From Euclidia mi (lineage: Eukaryota; Arthropoda; Insecta; Lepidoptera; Erebidae), in the NCBI GenBank assembly GCA_944739405.2, contig OX123190.2, positions 26,138,807 through 26,202,806 on the forward strand: a stretch of 64,000 bases of DNA. Reading direction: 5' to 3'. The notes beneath the pieces are model-generated. The model searched no databases. It was given only the letters and a program-made list of their open reading frames with translations, and was not told where the DNA came from. Every line of letters starts with the position of its first letter. Position 1 is the first letter of the stretch. Position numbers and translations under genes: made by a program. This document shows positions 45,454 to 58,429 of the stretch, piece after piece.

Positions 45454-48400
45454 CGACAGTGCAAGTTATCGTTTATGATATTAATAACGCGCCGCACATA
45501 GTTCGTTGTTTACTCGATAGTGCGGGACAGAGTAATTTTATTACTTCTGATTGTTTTAAACGCCTCGGACTGTGGGATAACTTTAGAAATACTAACTTAG
45601 TAGTCAAGGGTATCGGGGGGTCAGAAAAACATTGCAAGGGTTCCGTAGATATTAAAATACATTCGCGTTTAGATACGCTTCGCTTATCGTGGAGCGTATT
45701 ACGGACACATTGCCGAACGCTAATGTGGACGTATCACTACTCACGCATCTCGAGACACTGCCGCTAGCAGACGCGGAGTTTTCGAATACGGCAGACGTTG
45801 ATGTTTTGATCGGAGCTTCAATATTTCCGCACTTGTTACTACCTAAAGTAGTACGTAGTGAGCAATATAATTTACCGCCCGCTATTGAGACGGTATTTGG
45901 GTATGTGATTATGGGTACCGTACCTACGTTACATACTTCTTATTATATTACGTCTTGTTGTTGTTCTTTTCTTCAAGAAAATAATATTGATTCTCTTCTC
46001 AAGCGATTTTGGGCACTCGAAGAGATTACTGCACCGCCCTCGATGAGCCGTAAGGATCTCGAGTGTGAACAACATTTCCGCGCTATCACTGTTCGTGACG
46101 ACAGTGGCAGATACGTTGTGGCGTTGCCATTCTATGGTGACCATTATTCGTTAGGCGACTCGTACGCTGCTGCGCTTAGACGTTTACATTGTTTAGAACG
46201 TAAACTTGATGCATCACTTAAGTTACGCGACGCCCATAATGATGTCATTCGTGACTACCTAAATAAAGGTTTTTTGAGTGTAGTTGTAAACAACGAGGGC
46301 AATTCTATATATTATATCCCGCATCACGGCGTAGTTCGCGAAGATAAAACCTCTACTAAACTTCGTGTGGTTTTAGATGCTAGCTGTAGGACTACATCGG
46401 GTCAGTCGATTAATGACATTTTGCATGCCGTCCCTAATCAACAGGCTGATTTATTTAACATCATAATAAAGTTTCATCTTTTCCAAATCGCTCCGTCAGC
46501 TGATTGCCGCCAAATGTTTCTCAGTATCGGCGTTTGCGAATCTGACCTTAGATTTCAACGGATTTTTTATCGTTTTGACGATAAGGAGCCTTTATCCGTT
46601 TATCAGTTCAATCGTGTTTGTTTTGGACTCAAGTCTAACCCATATCACGCGTAACGAGTTGTTCGCCAGTTGATCGCTGATGAAGGCGATCACTTTCCCT
46701 CCGCAGCAGCTGTTGCTACTTCCGCTTTGTATATGGATGACATTGCCTGTAGTGTCATATCCGTTCCGCTAGCAATTTCGCTTTGTGAAGAGCTTATTCA
46801 GCTTTTAAGCGAGGCCAGTTTGATCTTGTCAAATGAACAAGCAACTCTAAGGAGGTTCTCGCACGCATACCTGATTCTCATAAAGCTTCTCCAGACATTG
46901 AGTTTGAGAAGTCTGTACCTCATAAATTTCTCGGTTTACGCTGGGACAAATCCTGTGATGGTTTTCGGTTTGACGTCTCACCGCCAGATGTTAAAGGCAC
47001 CAAACGCACTATGCTGTCCACAGTGGCTCGACTATGGAACATAATGAGTTTTGTGGCACCCACAATTTTGTACGCCAGCTCTTGATCAAAGAACTTTGGC
47101 TATCAAAGTGTGAGTGGGATGAAACACCCCCTGACCATATTGTCGCCGCTTGGGGCCAGTTTTGTATTGAGCATACCGCGCTCAATCAAATTATTATTCC
47201 GCATATCTTGGGTTGGTAGATGGATGTACCATCAACTTAATAGGTTTCGCTGACGCCGGCGAGCTTGCTTACGGCGGAGTCGTATATCTGCAAGTCCGCA
47301 TTAGTTCTAACTACTCGGTACAGTTAGTTTGTGCCAATTCCAAGGTCTCGCCTATTAAAACCATTTCGGTTGCGAGACTGGAGTTGTGCGTGGCCCTTCT
47401 GCTGTCTCAGTTGCTCCGCAAGGTTCGAGACAAAGCTTTGCCCCACTACCCTATCAATAAAATATACGCGTTTTCTGACTCCAAAGTAGTGCTCGTTTGG
47501 ATTTATTCTTCTCCTCACCGCTGGCAGACTTTTGTCGCCAACCGCGTTAGTAAATTAATTGAACTTGTTCCTGCTACTTGTTTCAATGACGTCGCGGGTA
47601 TTGAGAACCCCGCTGATTGCCTGTCTCGTGGTGTTACTCCACTTAATCTTCTGCATCATCCATTGTGGCATCGTGGACATTCTTGAATTTCCCATGATCC
47701 GTCAGAGTGGCCCATGCAACCCTTTGACCACAGTGCACAGGACGAGGATGTACCCGAACGGAAGTCTGTTTCTCATCCCGTGATTGTTGAGGTTGCTGAA
47801 TCTCCGATCTATGCACTCGCACTACGCATGTCATCGGGGTCTAAGTTACTCCGTGTCATCGTTTATTTCTGTAGGTTTCTTAGGCACCTACCTAATGGGA
47901 CTTTTGTTTCAAGTACTGACCTTGAATTTGCAGAATATAAGTTACTACGAGCTGTACAGGCTGTTCATTTTAGTAACGACATTCATTTGAAAAATAATGT
48001 ACCTTGTTCTCCCGCTATTCTTAGGCTCAAGCCGTTTCTCGATGAGCACGGCGTCATACGCGTTGGTGGTCGTCTGTCAAATTTGGACGAACCTTATAAC
48101 TACAAGCATCCTTGCATTCTACCGCGTCATGATCATGTTGTCGACCTTCTTGTTGATTTTTATCACAAGAAACATCTCCATGCTGGTCCAGAGTTGCTTA
48201 TGTCCTTGCTTAGGCATAAATATTGGGTTTTAGCTGCTCGACGAATAATTCGTCACAGAATACATAAATGTAACGTCTGTTTAAAATTTCGTCCGCGTCC
48301 GATTTTCCCTCCCATGGCAGATCTTCCTAGCCAGCGCGTCAATCAGTTTGATAAAGCGTTTACACATACCGGTTGTGATTACGCAGGTACCATTGCAGTA

Positions 48401-49267
48401 TACGCCAGTGCGTGGTCGAGGTGTTAAAAGCCGTAAAGCTTGGCTATGTATTTTTACATGCTTAATGACGCGCGCTACGCACATTGAAGTTGCGACGGAT
48501 TTAAGCACGGTGTCATTCCTGGCAGCCTTTAAACGATTTCTTTCACGACGCGGCCCTATACAGTGTTTGTACACGGATAACGGCACTTGTTTCGTGGGCG
48601 CAAACTCTTATTTACGCGACCTTTATACGTTTCTCAGGGAAGAATATCGTACTCGTCTTCAGGAAGAACTTTCCATAAATCATATTGACTGGAAGGTTAT
48701 TCCGCCAGCATCACCACATTTCGGTGGATGTTGGGAAAGCATGGTCAAAGTAATTAAAACGCATCTCTTTAAAGTTATATAGGTCAACAGATCCTCTCTT
48801 ACGAAGAGCTTTTAACTGTCCTTGCACAAGTCGAGGCACTGATCAACTCGCGTCCGCTCACGGCATTGAGTAGTGACCCTGCAGAACCATCCGCGTTAAG
48901 CCCTGCACATTTTCTGAACACAGTGCCATTATCGTCATTTCCGGCTCCTGAAACAGACTCTTCAAGCTTGCTCCAGAGACATCTTCTGCTGGATAAACTC
49001 GTGCAGTCGTTCTGGTGGCGCTGGCGTGTGGAATATCTCCACCAGCTTCAGGCTAGATCCAAATGGAATAGTCCTGCATCCCCTATACAGGAGGGTACGT
49101 TGGTCGTCATAATACGTGATAATGCTCCGCCGCTTTCATGACTGTTAGCCATCGTGGAGAAACTGCATACTTCCAAAGACGGTACAACCCGCGTTTTTAC
49201 CGTGAAAACCGCGAAGGGGAGCTACGTGCGCCCTGTTGTACGTCTCTGCCCGCTTCCAACTCAGTGA
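45339..49267 (+). pseudogene. BEL/Pao B Pol: protease, RT, RNase H, integrase
   Basis: Protease: CLLDSAGQSNFI with catalytic D at 45516 (DSAG). RT from about 45690: FWALEEI, CEQHFRAITVRDDSGRYVV, YYIPHHGVVRED, LRVVLDASCRTTSG, FGLKSNPYHA, then the catalytic YMDD at 46730-46741. RNase H: GFADAGELAYGGVVY, RLELCVALLL, FSDSKVVLVWI and GIENPADCLSRG. Integrase: HLHAGPELLMSLLRHKYWV, a C-x-x-C pair, THIEVATDL, YTDNGTCFVGA (about 48570) and HFGGCWESMVK. The C-terminal tail reaches TGA 49265-49267. Domain order and content are complete for the family but it is split over three frames. Confidence 0.8.
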
Positions 49268-49472
49268 GATCTAGCCTGAAGTTAGATCCACCTCTTAGTT
49301 TAAGTATTTAGTTTGTAGTTTTCGTTATAATTGTTTCGCTGAAGTTAATTTAGATTAATTTAAATGTCATATCGCTGTCTTAGCCTATTGATGGGTTATG
49401 CGGTAGTACATCCAACATAGCTAAGTTCAATTTTTTTTCTTTTAAAGGCAACCCTTTAGGGCCGGGGGGATA

Positions 49473-49964
49473 TGGTATCGCCATCTATCTTTTCCATTGT
49501 TAGTTAATTATGTTAACACCTGGCTAATAAATTCCTTTGCATACCGCAGTGTCAAACGAGCGATCTTTTATCCCTTTCAATCCCATTCCCTCCCAAAGGC
49601 ACGCCTCGCTCTAATTGGTCGCAGAATTCAATGACGCTGCGACGGAGTTAAAAATCAACCGTCCCGCTCACCGGCTGCGTCCTGACGAATACATGCAGCA
49701 CCACAATATTTTACCGCTATTTTATACTATAAACGAGAACTAAACCGCGGGTGTAGTGGAGTGATCAGTGCAGCTTTAGGACTCTTGAAGACGCCGACGG
49801 CCGCTATCTTACAAGGTAAGGCGTGCTCCCTTATCTCCGCCTCCTATTCCTCCCATTACCCTTTTCCTATTCTAGGCGATCATCAGCCATCCTTATACAG
49901 TCCACAATATTAATATTTTTCTAAATCGCCTAGTACATACGTTTCGGTGCAACGCCGAACCAAT
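49473..49964 (+). repeat. 3' LTR of BEL/Pao B
   Basis: Starts TGGTATCGCCATCTATC directly after the purine tract. A TTTTATACTATAAACG TATA-like element lies near 49720, and GTGTAGTGGAGTGATCAGTG follows. Downstream CTAGGCGA…TATACAGTCCA…TCGCCTAG and GGTGCAACGCCGAACCAAT match the reverse LTR at 59871-60383. The end is set where the two copies stop matching. Confidence 0.65.
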
Positions 49965-50089
49965 ACTGATAGGAGTACTACTAGAGTACTTAGGAATTTG
50001 GTAGATAATAGTTATACCAATAGTAGTATTGACACATCTTTTAGTTTAAACTACTAGATAAGCCAACAGATAGGCATCCATGTGTTTTT

Positions 50090-52928
50090 AACTTAGTTCA
50101 TCAAAACATACCTACAAAGCCTATCTGGCAAAGAATTAGAAATAGATTTATTTTTAAACAAACATAAGATTGATATCTTATGTATTACGGAACATTGGTT
50201 GCGAGGTGACCAATTAATATTTAACAATCAACATTACTCAGTTATAAGTGCATTTGTAGGAAAGAAGGCTATTCGTGGTGGCTCTCTAATATATGTATGT
50301 AATAGTTTGAAATGTAAAGAACGTAAGGATATAGCTAAACTTTCTATCGAGCGCACTGCTGAGATTTCTTGTGTTGAGCTTGAACAACATATTATAGTGT
50401 GTGTGTATCGACCACCACAAAGCGACTTTACTCAGTTTAGAAGCATTATAGAGGATGTTTTAAAACACATAACTTCTAGTAGGAAGTCTTTAATCGTATG
50501 TGGCGATTTTAATGTCAATTTGTTAGAAAAATCACCAATTTGTACTAGGTTAGTTAGCTTATTTAGGTCATTTAATTTAAATGTTTTGTTCTCTGAACCA
50601 ACCAGAATAACCTCACATTCGTCTGCATGCTTAGATAATGTTTTTTGCAATTGTATTTATTTAAGTAAGGCTGTTTTAACTGACTTGACATCGGATCACT
50701 GCGGGCAAAAGGTTATAATTCCAACTAATACAACCCCTAAAGTACAAGAAATTACATGTAGGCCAATGACCTCTGCTCGCCTCAAACACTTTCGTAATGA
50801 TGTTGCTGCCAAGATTGCCAGTATTGACTTAACCGTTGATAATCCTGATGAATTATATATATGCTTATTTAAAATGGTCAATGATGAGTACAATAAAAAT
50901 TTTAAACAGAAGACGTTTGCAAGGAGAATTAAAGTATTTTTTTGTGATTGGGCAACAGTAGGTATATACAAAAGTAGAGCTAGATTGTATGATCTATATG
51001 GTATGAAGAAATAAAATTTTAATCCTGAATTTATTCAATATGTTAGAAACTATTCAAACGTTTTTAAGAGGACATGTGCGTTAGCCAAATCCTTATGTCT
51101 AAGCAATAAAATCAAATAATCCAAGAACAAAATTAAAACTACTTGGAGCATTATTAACAATGAGACTGGTCGAGCTAAATTCATAGATAACAATTTTGAA
51201 TTAAAGTTTAATGGTGAAATTATTACTAGGAAAACTGATGTTGCTCAGACATTTAACAATTTCTTCATAAACATACCAGTGAACACAACCAGCTGTCTAG
51301 ATTCATGTCCAAGCAAAGTAGAAATGTTGGTTAGGGGCAATGTGAATGAAAGTGATGTGCTTTTTAATTTTAAATATATTAACACCAATGACATACTGAA
51401 GGTATTCAAGACGCTCAATAATAAAAAATCTGTTGACTTATGGGGCATTTCTGTTAAACTTGTTCAACAAATTATTTCTAGCTTAGCTCCATATTTAGCT
51501 GCAATATTCAACAGATGCACATGATACAGGAGTATTTCCTCATCTAATGAAACACAGTAAAGTAATACCATTATTCAAAAAGGGATCAAAGAGTGACCCT
51601 AGTAATTTTCGGCCAATTTCTATCTTGCCTGCTATTAGTAAAATTTTTGAAAAGATTATTTAGCCTCAATTAGAGAGGCACTTTCACACAAATAATTTAT
51701 TTCACAGTGAACAGTATGGCTTTACTTAGGGTCCGTAGGGTCCGGTTACCGTTGATGCCGGTGTAACTTTGTTAAAGCATATTTTTAATGCTTGGGAAAA
51801 CTCAAAGAATGCCATTGGTGTTTTTTGTGACCTATCAAAGGCCTTTGACTGTTTGGAATATAATACACTTTTACTTAAATTGAAACTTTATGGTATTAGA
51901 GATACCGCACTCAATCTTGTTGCCAGCTACCTTAGTGATAGAATTCAGTATGTATATGTTTATGGCAGTAGGTCTTGTAGTAGTCTCTAGGTTTGCCAGT
52001 AGGAATGGGCGTTCCACAGGGCTCTATTCTCGGTCCATTTCTTTTTTTAATATATATTAATGATTTGCCGTTCTTTGTACAAAATTTCTGTGATATTGTT
52101 TTGTTTGCCGACGATACGTTACTAATTTTTAAAGTTAATCGCAAGTTAAGTAACTTTGATACCGTCAATAACACTCTTGCACAAGTATTAGATTGGTTTT
52201 CGACAACTAATTTGGTACTCAACCCTAGCAAAACCAAATGTGTTAAATTCTCTTTGCCTAATATCAAAAGTGTTCCTACTAATTAAGGAAACAATTCAAC
52301 TAGTCGAATCAACCGTATTCTTAGGTGTTACTTTATATTGTAAGCTTCAGTGGGGCGCCCAAATAGCCTGTCTCGCAGTAAAACTTAGTTCTGCAGCGTT
52401 TGCAGTTAGAAAAGTTAGGGAATTCACAGATATAGATACTGCTAGACTAGTTTACTTTAGTTATTTTCACAGTGTATTGTCTTACGGAATAATGTTATCG
52501 GGTAAAGCTGCTGATATGCAGACTATTTTTGTTATTCAAAAGAGGGCCATACGTGCAATTTATAAGTTAGGTTCTAGAGATTCTTTACGTGATAAATTTA
52601 AAGAAGTAGATATATTGACAGTTGCATCGCAATATACATATATGCTTACTTAATGTACATTCAGAAAAACTTAATTCTATACCGCAAAAATAGTGATTTG
52701 CACAAAGTGAACACAAGGAATAAGTATAAACTGGTGGGAACTAATTACTGTCTACATAAAGTTCAGAACTCATTTGCGGGGATTGGTATACGATTTTTCA
52801 TCAAATTGCCTCTTGAAATAATGAATTTACCTATGCACAAATACAAGCGGACAATTAGGAACTTTCTTTTACAAAAGGGTTATTACACGATTAAGGAATT
52901 TTTAAGTGATAAAACACCGTGGGGATAG
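50090..52928 (+). pseudogene. Jockey-like ORF2: endonuclease and RT, several lesions
   Basis: Endonuclease: LVHQNI at about 50096 then, in the main frame from 50150, KIDILCITEHWLRG, VCVYRPPQSDF, VCGDFNVNLLE and LTSDH (about 50690). The linker contains stops at 51012 and 51117. RT: NNKKSVDLWGIS, FRPISILPAISKIFEKII (other frame), FCDLSKAFDCLEYN, GVPQGSILGPFLFLIYIND, and FADD at 52104-52115, the jockey-type variant of YADD. The C-terminal region (TDIDTARLVYFSYFHS) is in a third frame and ends IKEFLSDKTPWG at 52928. At least four frame changes. Dead. Confidence 0.78.
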
Positions 52929-53897
52929 GCTTAGGCTTGTTTAAATCACGATTATTTTATTTTCTGACCGTTTAATATAATTGTTATATAAATCTGTTAA
53001 ATTCTAGTTTTGATAAGTGATAATATGTTAAGTGGAGGTGCCTCGTGAACACGTGATTTTTGCAGGATTTGGATATTTTTATGATTTGTTGGATGTAGTT
53101 TAACATTATTTATCACTGATCATATCATTGTTCACTTGGCACCTTCACAAAATTCTTTCTACATTTCCATTCCTTCACGCGTTCCACTAATTTATGTTAA
53201 TAATAACCATTTGGAAAATGGAGGTTATTGGCGGTCATCGTCAGTATACCTATAGATTGTTTCTTACTGCCGGTTCGCATACCGTTGTCGTCATGCTCAC
53301 TAAAATGTCATTTCTTGTGGTGGCGTCGTGTGTCGGGTCATCCCTGTCCCTCTAATATGGCGAGAGGGATGATGGCTGGCACATGCGTCATACTCGTGAA
53401 CGGGTGCTACTTGCGATGACTGGTCGATGACGGTCTTGCGGGCTGGTATTAGATTTTAATATTTAACTGCATCATTTTCATCATGGTTCTGATCACTTTC
53501 GCGGATTGCCTGCATTATTAGGTATATATAATGTAAGTGGATGCTCCTGTTTCACCATGTCTATTCTGAGGAGGCTAGCCAAATGAACATCAAGAGTATT
53601 ATGCTTGAGTATTATTATGTACAGTAAATATATACAAATGATATAGAAGGTGTAACAGTTGCAGCACCTTATCATATGTAAATTATGTGTATTATGCAAA
53701 ACCTAGCGATGAAAAAGAGTGACCGTGAGTTTTATTGCCCGTTCTTTCTCATGGTTCTACGCCCTTGCTTTGCGAACGTGGCAGTAAATGTAAATGTAGA
53801 GTCTGTAAGTAAATATTTTATAAATTTATTGTTTTGACGTTCATAAGCGTCACATTGTGACCCAAATGAATAAAGGATTTTGAATTTGAATTTGAAT
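52929..53897 (+). other. 3' UTR of the jockey-like LINE
   Basis: Contains TTCTTTCTCATGGTTCTACG and CTTTGCGAACGTGGCAGTAA, typical lepidopteran jockey UTR blocks, then AATAAA and the TTTGAA repeat tail. A G+C-richer insert-like stretch at 53220-53440 is unexplained. Confidence 0.55.
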
Positions 53898-55345
53898 CCC
53901 GTAAAAATTCATACAACAAAATTCTGTTAAATTGTCGTAAGGTACGAATCGATATTTTTTTCTGTTGCAAATAGAAATGTTTTCGATTAAAAATAAGGGC
54001 TAGTCTAATGGCACACATTGGTGTATACATAGTAGTGGAGAAATCGTCATCGCAACCATCACAACATGAAAAAATATTTTATATCTCTAAAATGTTATAG
54101 ATTAAATCGATTAAGGGGTGTTATTTTGTTTATTAACCAAAAAAAAAAACAAATACGACCAATACTGAACGTGCAAACATATGACGATCAAGAAATGCTC
54201 TAACGATTCAGTTCCCTGTGTAATCCACGAGGCTGACAATAAGTAAACTATTGACAATAATTCAATATTATCGCTAATTGGCCAGGTCTTTAGTTATTAT
54301 CGTCAATGCAATAACAGTTATTGGATCAAAATTAAAGCGTTAATTGGGCATATATACTAATTATCTGCTCATTTACCTTCTGATAAGCATTACTAAATAT
54401 TTTATGGGGAACCCGATTATAGACGTCTGAAATTTACTGCTTTTAGAAATGATTTAATATCATACTTAATCTCATTTTCGAACAGACTACAAAGTCAGGC
54501 ATAATTTGATATTTTTTTAAATAAAAGGCTACCTAAAAATAAATAAACTAAATTCTTTAATAAGTTTTAATGTAACATATCTTTTTTTTATAAAAGTAAG
54601 TAACTATGGTTCATACATTAACAAAAATCTATACAAAATACAAGAAAATACCAAAGATTTGCAGTTTCATACATTCGAATGTACTCGTAGGTACAATGTG
54701 AAAAAACCATATCTTCTATTACATTTTGCCAGTCAGCAAATAGAGATCAGAAACCAAAGGTGTAAAAAAGAATATGCCCAATATTAGTAATCTGATTGAA
54801 AAAAAAAATAATGTTAATCTAAAATGAACTCTTATTAGTAAAAGTTTAATTTCCTATCAAGAAAACACTTTAACAAAATTACTCAGAAAAATTCAATTGC
54901 ATCGTGATTTTTGCCTCAGCGATGTCCTTTAAAACTTTATGTGAATGAATATTCATAACATTTTTAGCGAGTTTATATAAATTATTAAATATTTTAATTC
55001 TAATTGGTACTCAACCTGAAAACGAAACCATGGGGTCTCATTCCTTAGAACGTTTTCCGTCATTCTTAACTCTCTCAACAGATGGCTTTACTAGTATCGA
55101 TTGTTATTGATGACTTCCATGCATAAATGATAAATAAGAAAATAAAGTTCTAAAATATGATATTTATTAATTAAAAAATCCCTTTATTACGATTAAATAA
55201 AAAAATGAAACATTTTATTGAATATGAATATTTTTGAAAAATATGATGTGCACTTCGTTGCTCTGGTGGCCAAAATACGTACTAGCTTGTAGTAAAACGT
55301 TACAATGAGTTAACTTTCACTCGGCATTCATAGATGGCGCTTTTA
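53898..55345. other. Intergenic DNA, nothing recognised
   Basis: Strongly A+T-rich, with poly(A)/poly(T) tracts. No ORF, RNA or repeat family recognised. Confidence 0.45.
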
Positions 55346-55349
55346 CGTA

Positions 55350-55761
55350 TGTGACGTCGTGCCCCTCCGTCTGAACTGTGACGTCGAACGAAAGTGGGAG
55401 CGCCTCTGCCCGCGCGCCCCCACACTCCATATATAAGCGTGCGACGCTGTTCAATCGGCTCTCTGCTCCAGCTCACGGCCAGTTAAGTCTTCTTCCTATC
55501 AAGACCCTGGCCTTCGGAACACCAGTGAACACCAAATATACTTGTCGGACCACGCCCTGAATTTACTCATGTTCTCAATTAGTAAATCTTAGTTTTAAAG
55601 TAGCTGCATTGTATCTACCTATATATATAGGCAATTATATCGTGAAGTGTACTATTCTAAAAGTGTTTTCATTTGTAAGTAAAACCTGATTTTCTTCTTT
55701 TTTTTGATCGGCGAGTGATTGAGTCTGGCTCACCACCTACAAACCAATCACACGTGAGACA
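55350..55761 (+). repeat. 5' LTR of the LARD-like element
   Basis: U3 has TGACGTC twice (55352 and 55380 region), CRE-like words. CCATATATAAGCG at about 55428 is a good TATA box, and the R region presumably starts near 55450 (GTTCAATCGGCTC). It differs from the 3' LTR by about a dozen substitutions and one 4-bp TA indel, roughly 97% similar by eye. Confidence 0.8.
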
Positions 55762-55776
55762 TTGGCGCCCAATAGG
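55762..55776 (+). other. Primer-binding site
   Basis: TTGGCGCCCAATAGG abuts the LTR end. The TGGCGCCCAA core is shared with PBS of Ty3/gypsy-type elements that use a lysine tRNA. Assignment to that tRNA is inference. Confidence 0.6.
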
Positions 55777-57894
55777 ATTTCTTTTTATAGCTAAATTGGT
55801 GTTCCGAAGGTGAGTGGAATTTTTTTCTCTATTCTTATATATTTTTGTGTATTTTTATATATTTTTATGTGTTAAATTCGTCCAAGATAACCTATATTTT
55901 TTCTTGACAGCCACAAGCTGCTTATTTGTATTTTCTAACTAATTATATGTCTAATTGAACTATCTGCTAGATAAATTGCATCGCGCAATGTTATCAAACG
56001 TACCTATTACCTATTTTATTCTCGGCCGCTTGGCGTACGAGCGACGCCGCCATAATATTACCGTGACGCCGCTCCGCGCCGCGCCGGCTCAACGAAGCCA
56101 CGTGTTTTAATATCTACCTACAGTTTCAATTTATCTTGGACGCATTTTACATTTTACTATATTCTCTTCCTACAATACGAAATTACGCACTTTATTTTCT
56201 TTCACTAGTAGGCATGTGTGTAATTTTAGTGAACATTGCAGTGTAATTTATTATAATTTTTTTGCCACTATTCTTCATGGGTTCGTTTCTCTGTTATATT
56301 TTGTCTCATGCGATTGTGTAAATTAAACTGTAAAATAGCTTTAAAGAAGTTTTTAAAGTCTTTATTAAACTCTTTCTTAAATAATTGCTTTATACAAATA
56401 ACTTTGCTCAAAATCTCGCATCTCTATATCATTAATGAAGGTACATAAATAATAACTAAATAATTTTCTTGTAAAAGTAATTAATCAATAAGTTAACCTC
56501 TAAAGTTAATTTTCTTTTTCTTTCTATTGCTGTTGGTTTGCTGAGTTGGTAGCTTTGGGAAAGGCTATTATATTCTAGCCTTTGCTAGTCTTTGATGGGC
56601 TGTTGTCTGGCCTTTGGTCGGCTGTTTATTTTATTCTGCTGTTTTGACCAGATAATTCGGAGTGCTTTGTAGTCCTCGCGGCGTCTACTAGCCGTGTGTT
56701 GACCCTATTTGCTATGTGAAATCTGTACGGATGCTACTTAATGCGTATGGATGCTGCTAAATGCGCATGAATGCTTTTTGCTGTCGGATTCCGATGGTGC
56801 TCTGTTTTGCCATTTATATATATGGTCTCCTTCTCTTGCTAAATAGCAGAAGATTGGGTGCTGTTTGCTACCTGATTCTGATGATGTATGTGCTCTGTTT
56901 TGCGATTTTCTAATGGTACTTTTGCTCTTGCTAAACAAGAGATAAATGGTATGTTTCTCTGTTCTTGCTGCGAAGAACGGGCATTGTCGGGTTAAAAGTG
57001 TAATGGAGTCTGTTGTTTATACCGACAACGCCTAACGTTGGAGTTCTATCGTTGAATGACCGCTGTGGTTGCGTCGATTTATCGATGATTTTTGTTGTCT
57101 TTTAGTGTTTTTACCTGATATTTTTGTTGTTCTATACCTGTTTTCACTACAATACTAACGTGGTGAAGACTCGTTCCTAAAATGTTCAAGTCTACTAACG
57201 ATTCTTGGCATTTCTTTTTAAACTATCAAGTTCCGACTAAAGGTTTTGGTGTTTAAAAGGGTTTCTAGGTAACCCTTCTTATGTTTTTGTCTATCAGGTA
57301 ATAACAATAAATTATGTTTTTCAATAAACAAAAAATGAGTGTTTAAAAAAAATGCGGGTTAAGTCGTTTTATATAAGATTTTAACCCACACTTACTAAAT
57401 AATTTTAGCGTATGATGGTCATTCTGTCTGACCTTAGTGTATATAATAATATAATATATGTAAATGTATATTTTTTATTTTTGGGTCACTACTGGAGATC
57501 CCAGTATCTTTTGCCCCCTGTTGGTCAACTCTTTGTGTTATATTATTCTAACGCGTTGCCTGCGCGTAATCACTAATTGCCAGGTGGCGGGCATTCGTTG
57601 TAAAATACCTACATAAACTCGTGCGATGAGTATTCGCTCATACTCATAAATACCTTCACAATACAAATGCCTATTTGTTGTTTTAAAATGTTTGTTGAAC
57701 ATACATAAATACCTACATAAACTTTAATAACAAAGTGATAAAATAAAATGTGTTGTTTTTGTGCATGTTACTACATCCACAATCTTTCTTGTAATAAACA
57801 AAGTTTATATTTTTTGGCACTAATTTTAAAATCTAATGTTGAAATAAAATGATCTAAATATAAATTATACGCCATTGTTTACCTACGCCTCACA

Positions 57895-58182
57895 TTGTTC
57901 ATAAACTCAATTGAAGGATATTTTGGTTCTCAGTATATTGACATGGAATTCAATTCCAATATGGTGCATGAGCCATGTGAAGTTTATGCCGAATCGTTGA
58001 ACTATTTATCTTCTATTCTCGAGAAGGTACACTCAGCTCTGTTGTCGGCTCATCAACGCAATTGTTTATTTTATAATCTTCGCCCTAATCCGGCAGAATT
58101 CTTCAGAACTAAATCATATATGAATGTTGAACCACTTGACGAATGGCATATAAAATTTTTAAAGATACATAAAATTACATAA
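57895..58182 (+). CDS. Unidentified ORF inside the LARD-like element
   Basis: 95 codons (no ATG at the start; first ATG at 57943, MEFNSNMVHEPCE). It reads YAESLNYLSSILEKVHSALL and NLRPNPAEFFRTKSY, ends IKFLKIHKIT, and looks protein-like (balanced composition, amphipathic stretches). I recognise no family. It could be a captured host exon, a remnant of the ancestral element, or chance. Confidence 0.25.
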   Translation: MFINSIEGYFGSQYIDMEFNSNMVHEPCEVYAESLNYLSSILEKVHSALLSAHQRNCLFYNLRPNPAEFFRTKSYMNVEPLDEWHIKFLKIHKIT

Positions 58183-58429
58183 AATAAAAAAGAATACTTA
58201 CTTATAACCTATAGGTACATTGTTTATTTTTCCAAACGAATGTTCTCTAATTTATGTTACCGTTTGTAGTAGTGTCTACTATAAATTAATATTTCTTGTT
58301 GTGGGTAGCAAAAATTTTTTTCTCGTAAAATACACTATTTTTTTAAATTGCTGCGCAGTTATGTACCCAAATGTTGTGTTGAACATTGTTTTAAAAAATC
58401 TTACCATAAACAAAATTATTGTTTTTTTT

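Larger units (their letters stand above)
44062..49964 (+). mobile_element. BEL/Pao retrotransposon B with 3' LTR, 5' LTR missing
   Basis: Gag, protease, RT, RNase H, integrase, then a 3' internal tail with polypurine tract GGGCCGGGGGGATA (about 49459-49472) and an LTR starting TGGTATCGCC. A second LTR of the same family lies in reverse at 59871-60383. No LTR precedes gag, where coiled-coil LINE coding begins at once, so the 5' LTR was deleted or the copy is a truncated insertion. Several stops (44344, 46652, 47217, 47684, 49139) and frameshifts (about 45300, 45680, 46850, 48345, 48785). Confidence 0.8.
43363..53897 (+). mobile_element. Jockey-like LINE apparently split by a BEL/Pao element
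   Basis: A coiled-coil ORF1 half (43363-44055) precedes the BEL/Pao element. After its LTR, a short ORF1-like end (about 49975-50060, STTRVLRNLVDNS type) and ORF2 (50090-52930) follow, then a ~970-bp 3' UTR ending AATGAATAAAGG and a TTTGAATTTGAAT tail at 53897. ORF2 is the same family as the fragment at 24080-25556, although the 3' UTRs differ. That the two halves are one element is inferred from order and orientation. Confidence 0.55.
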
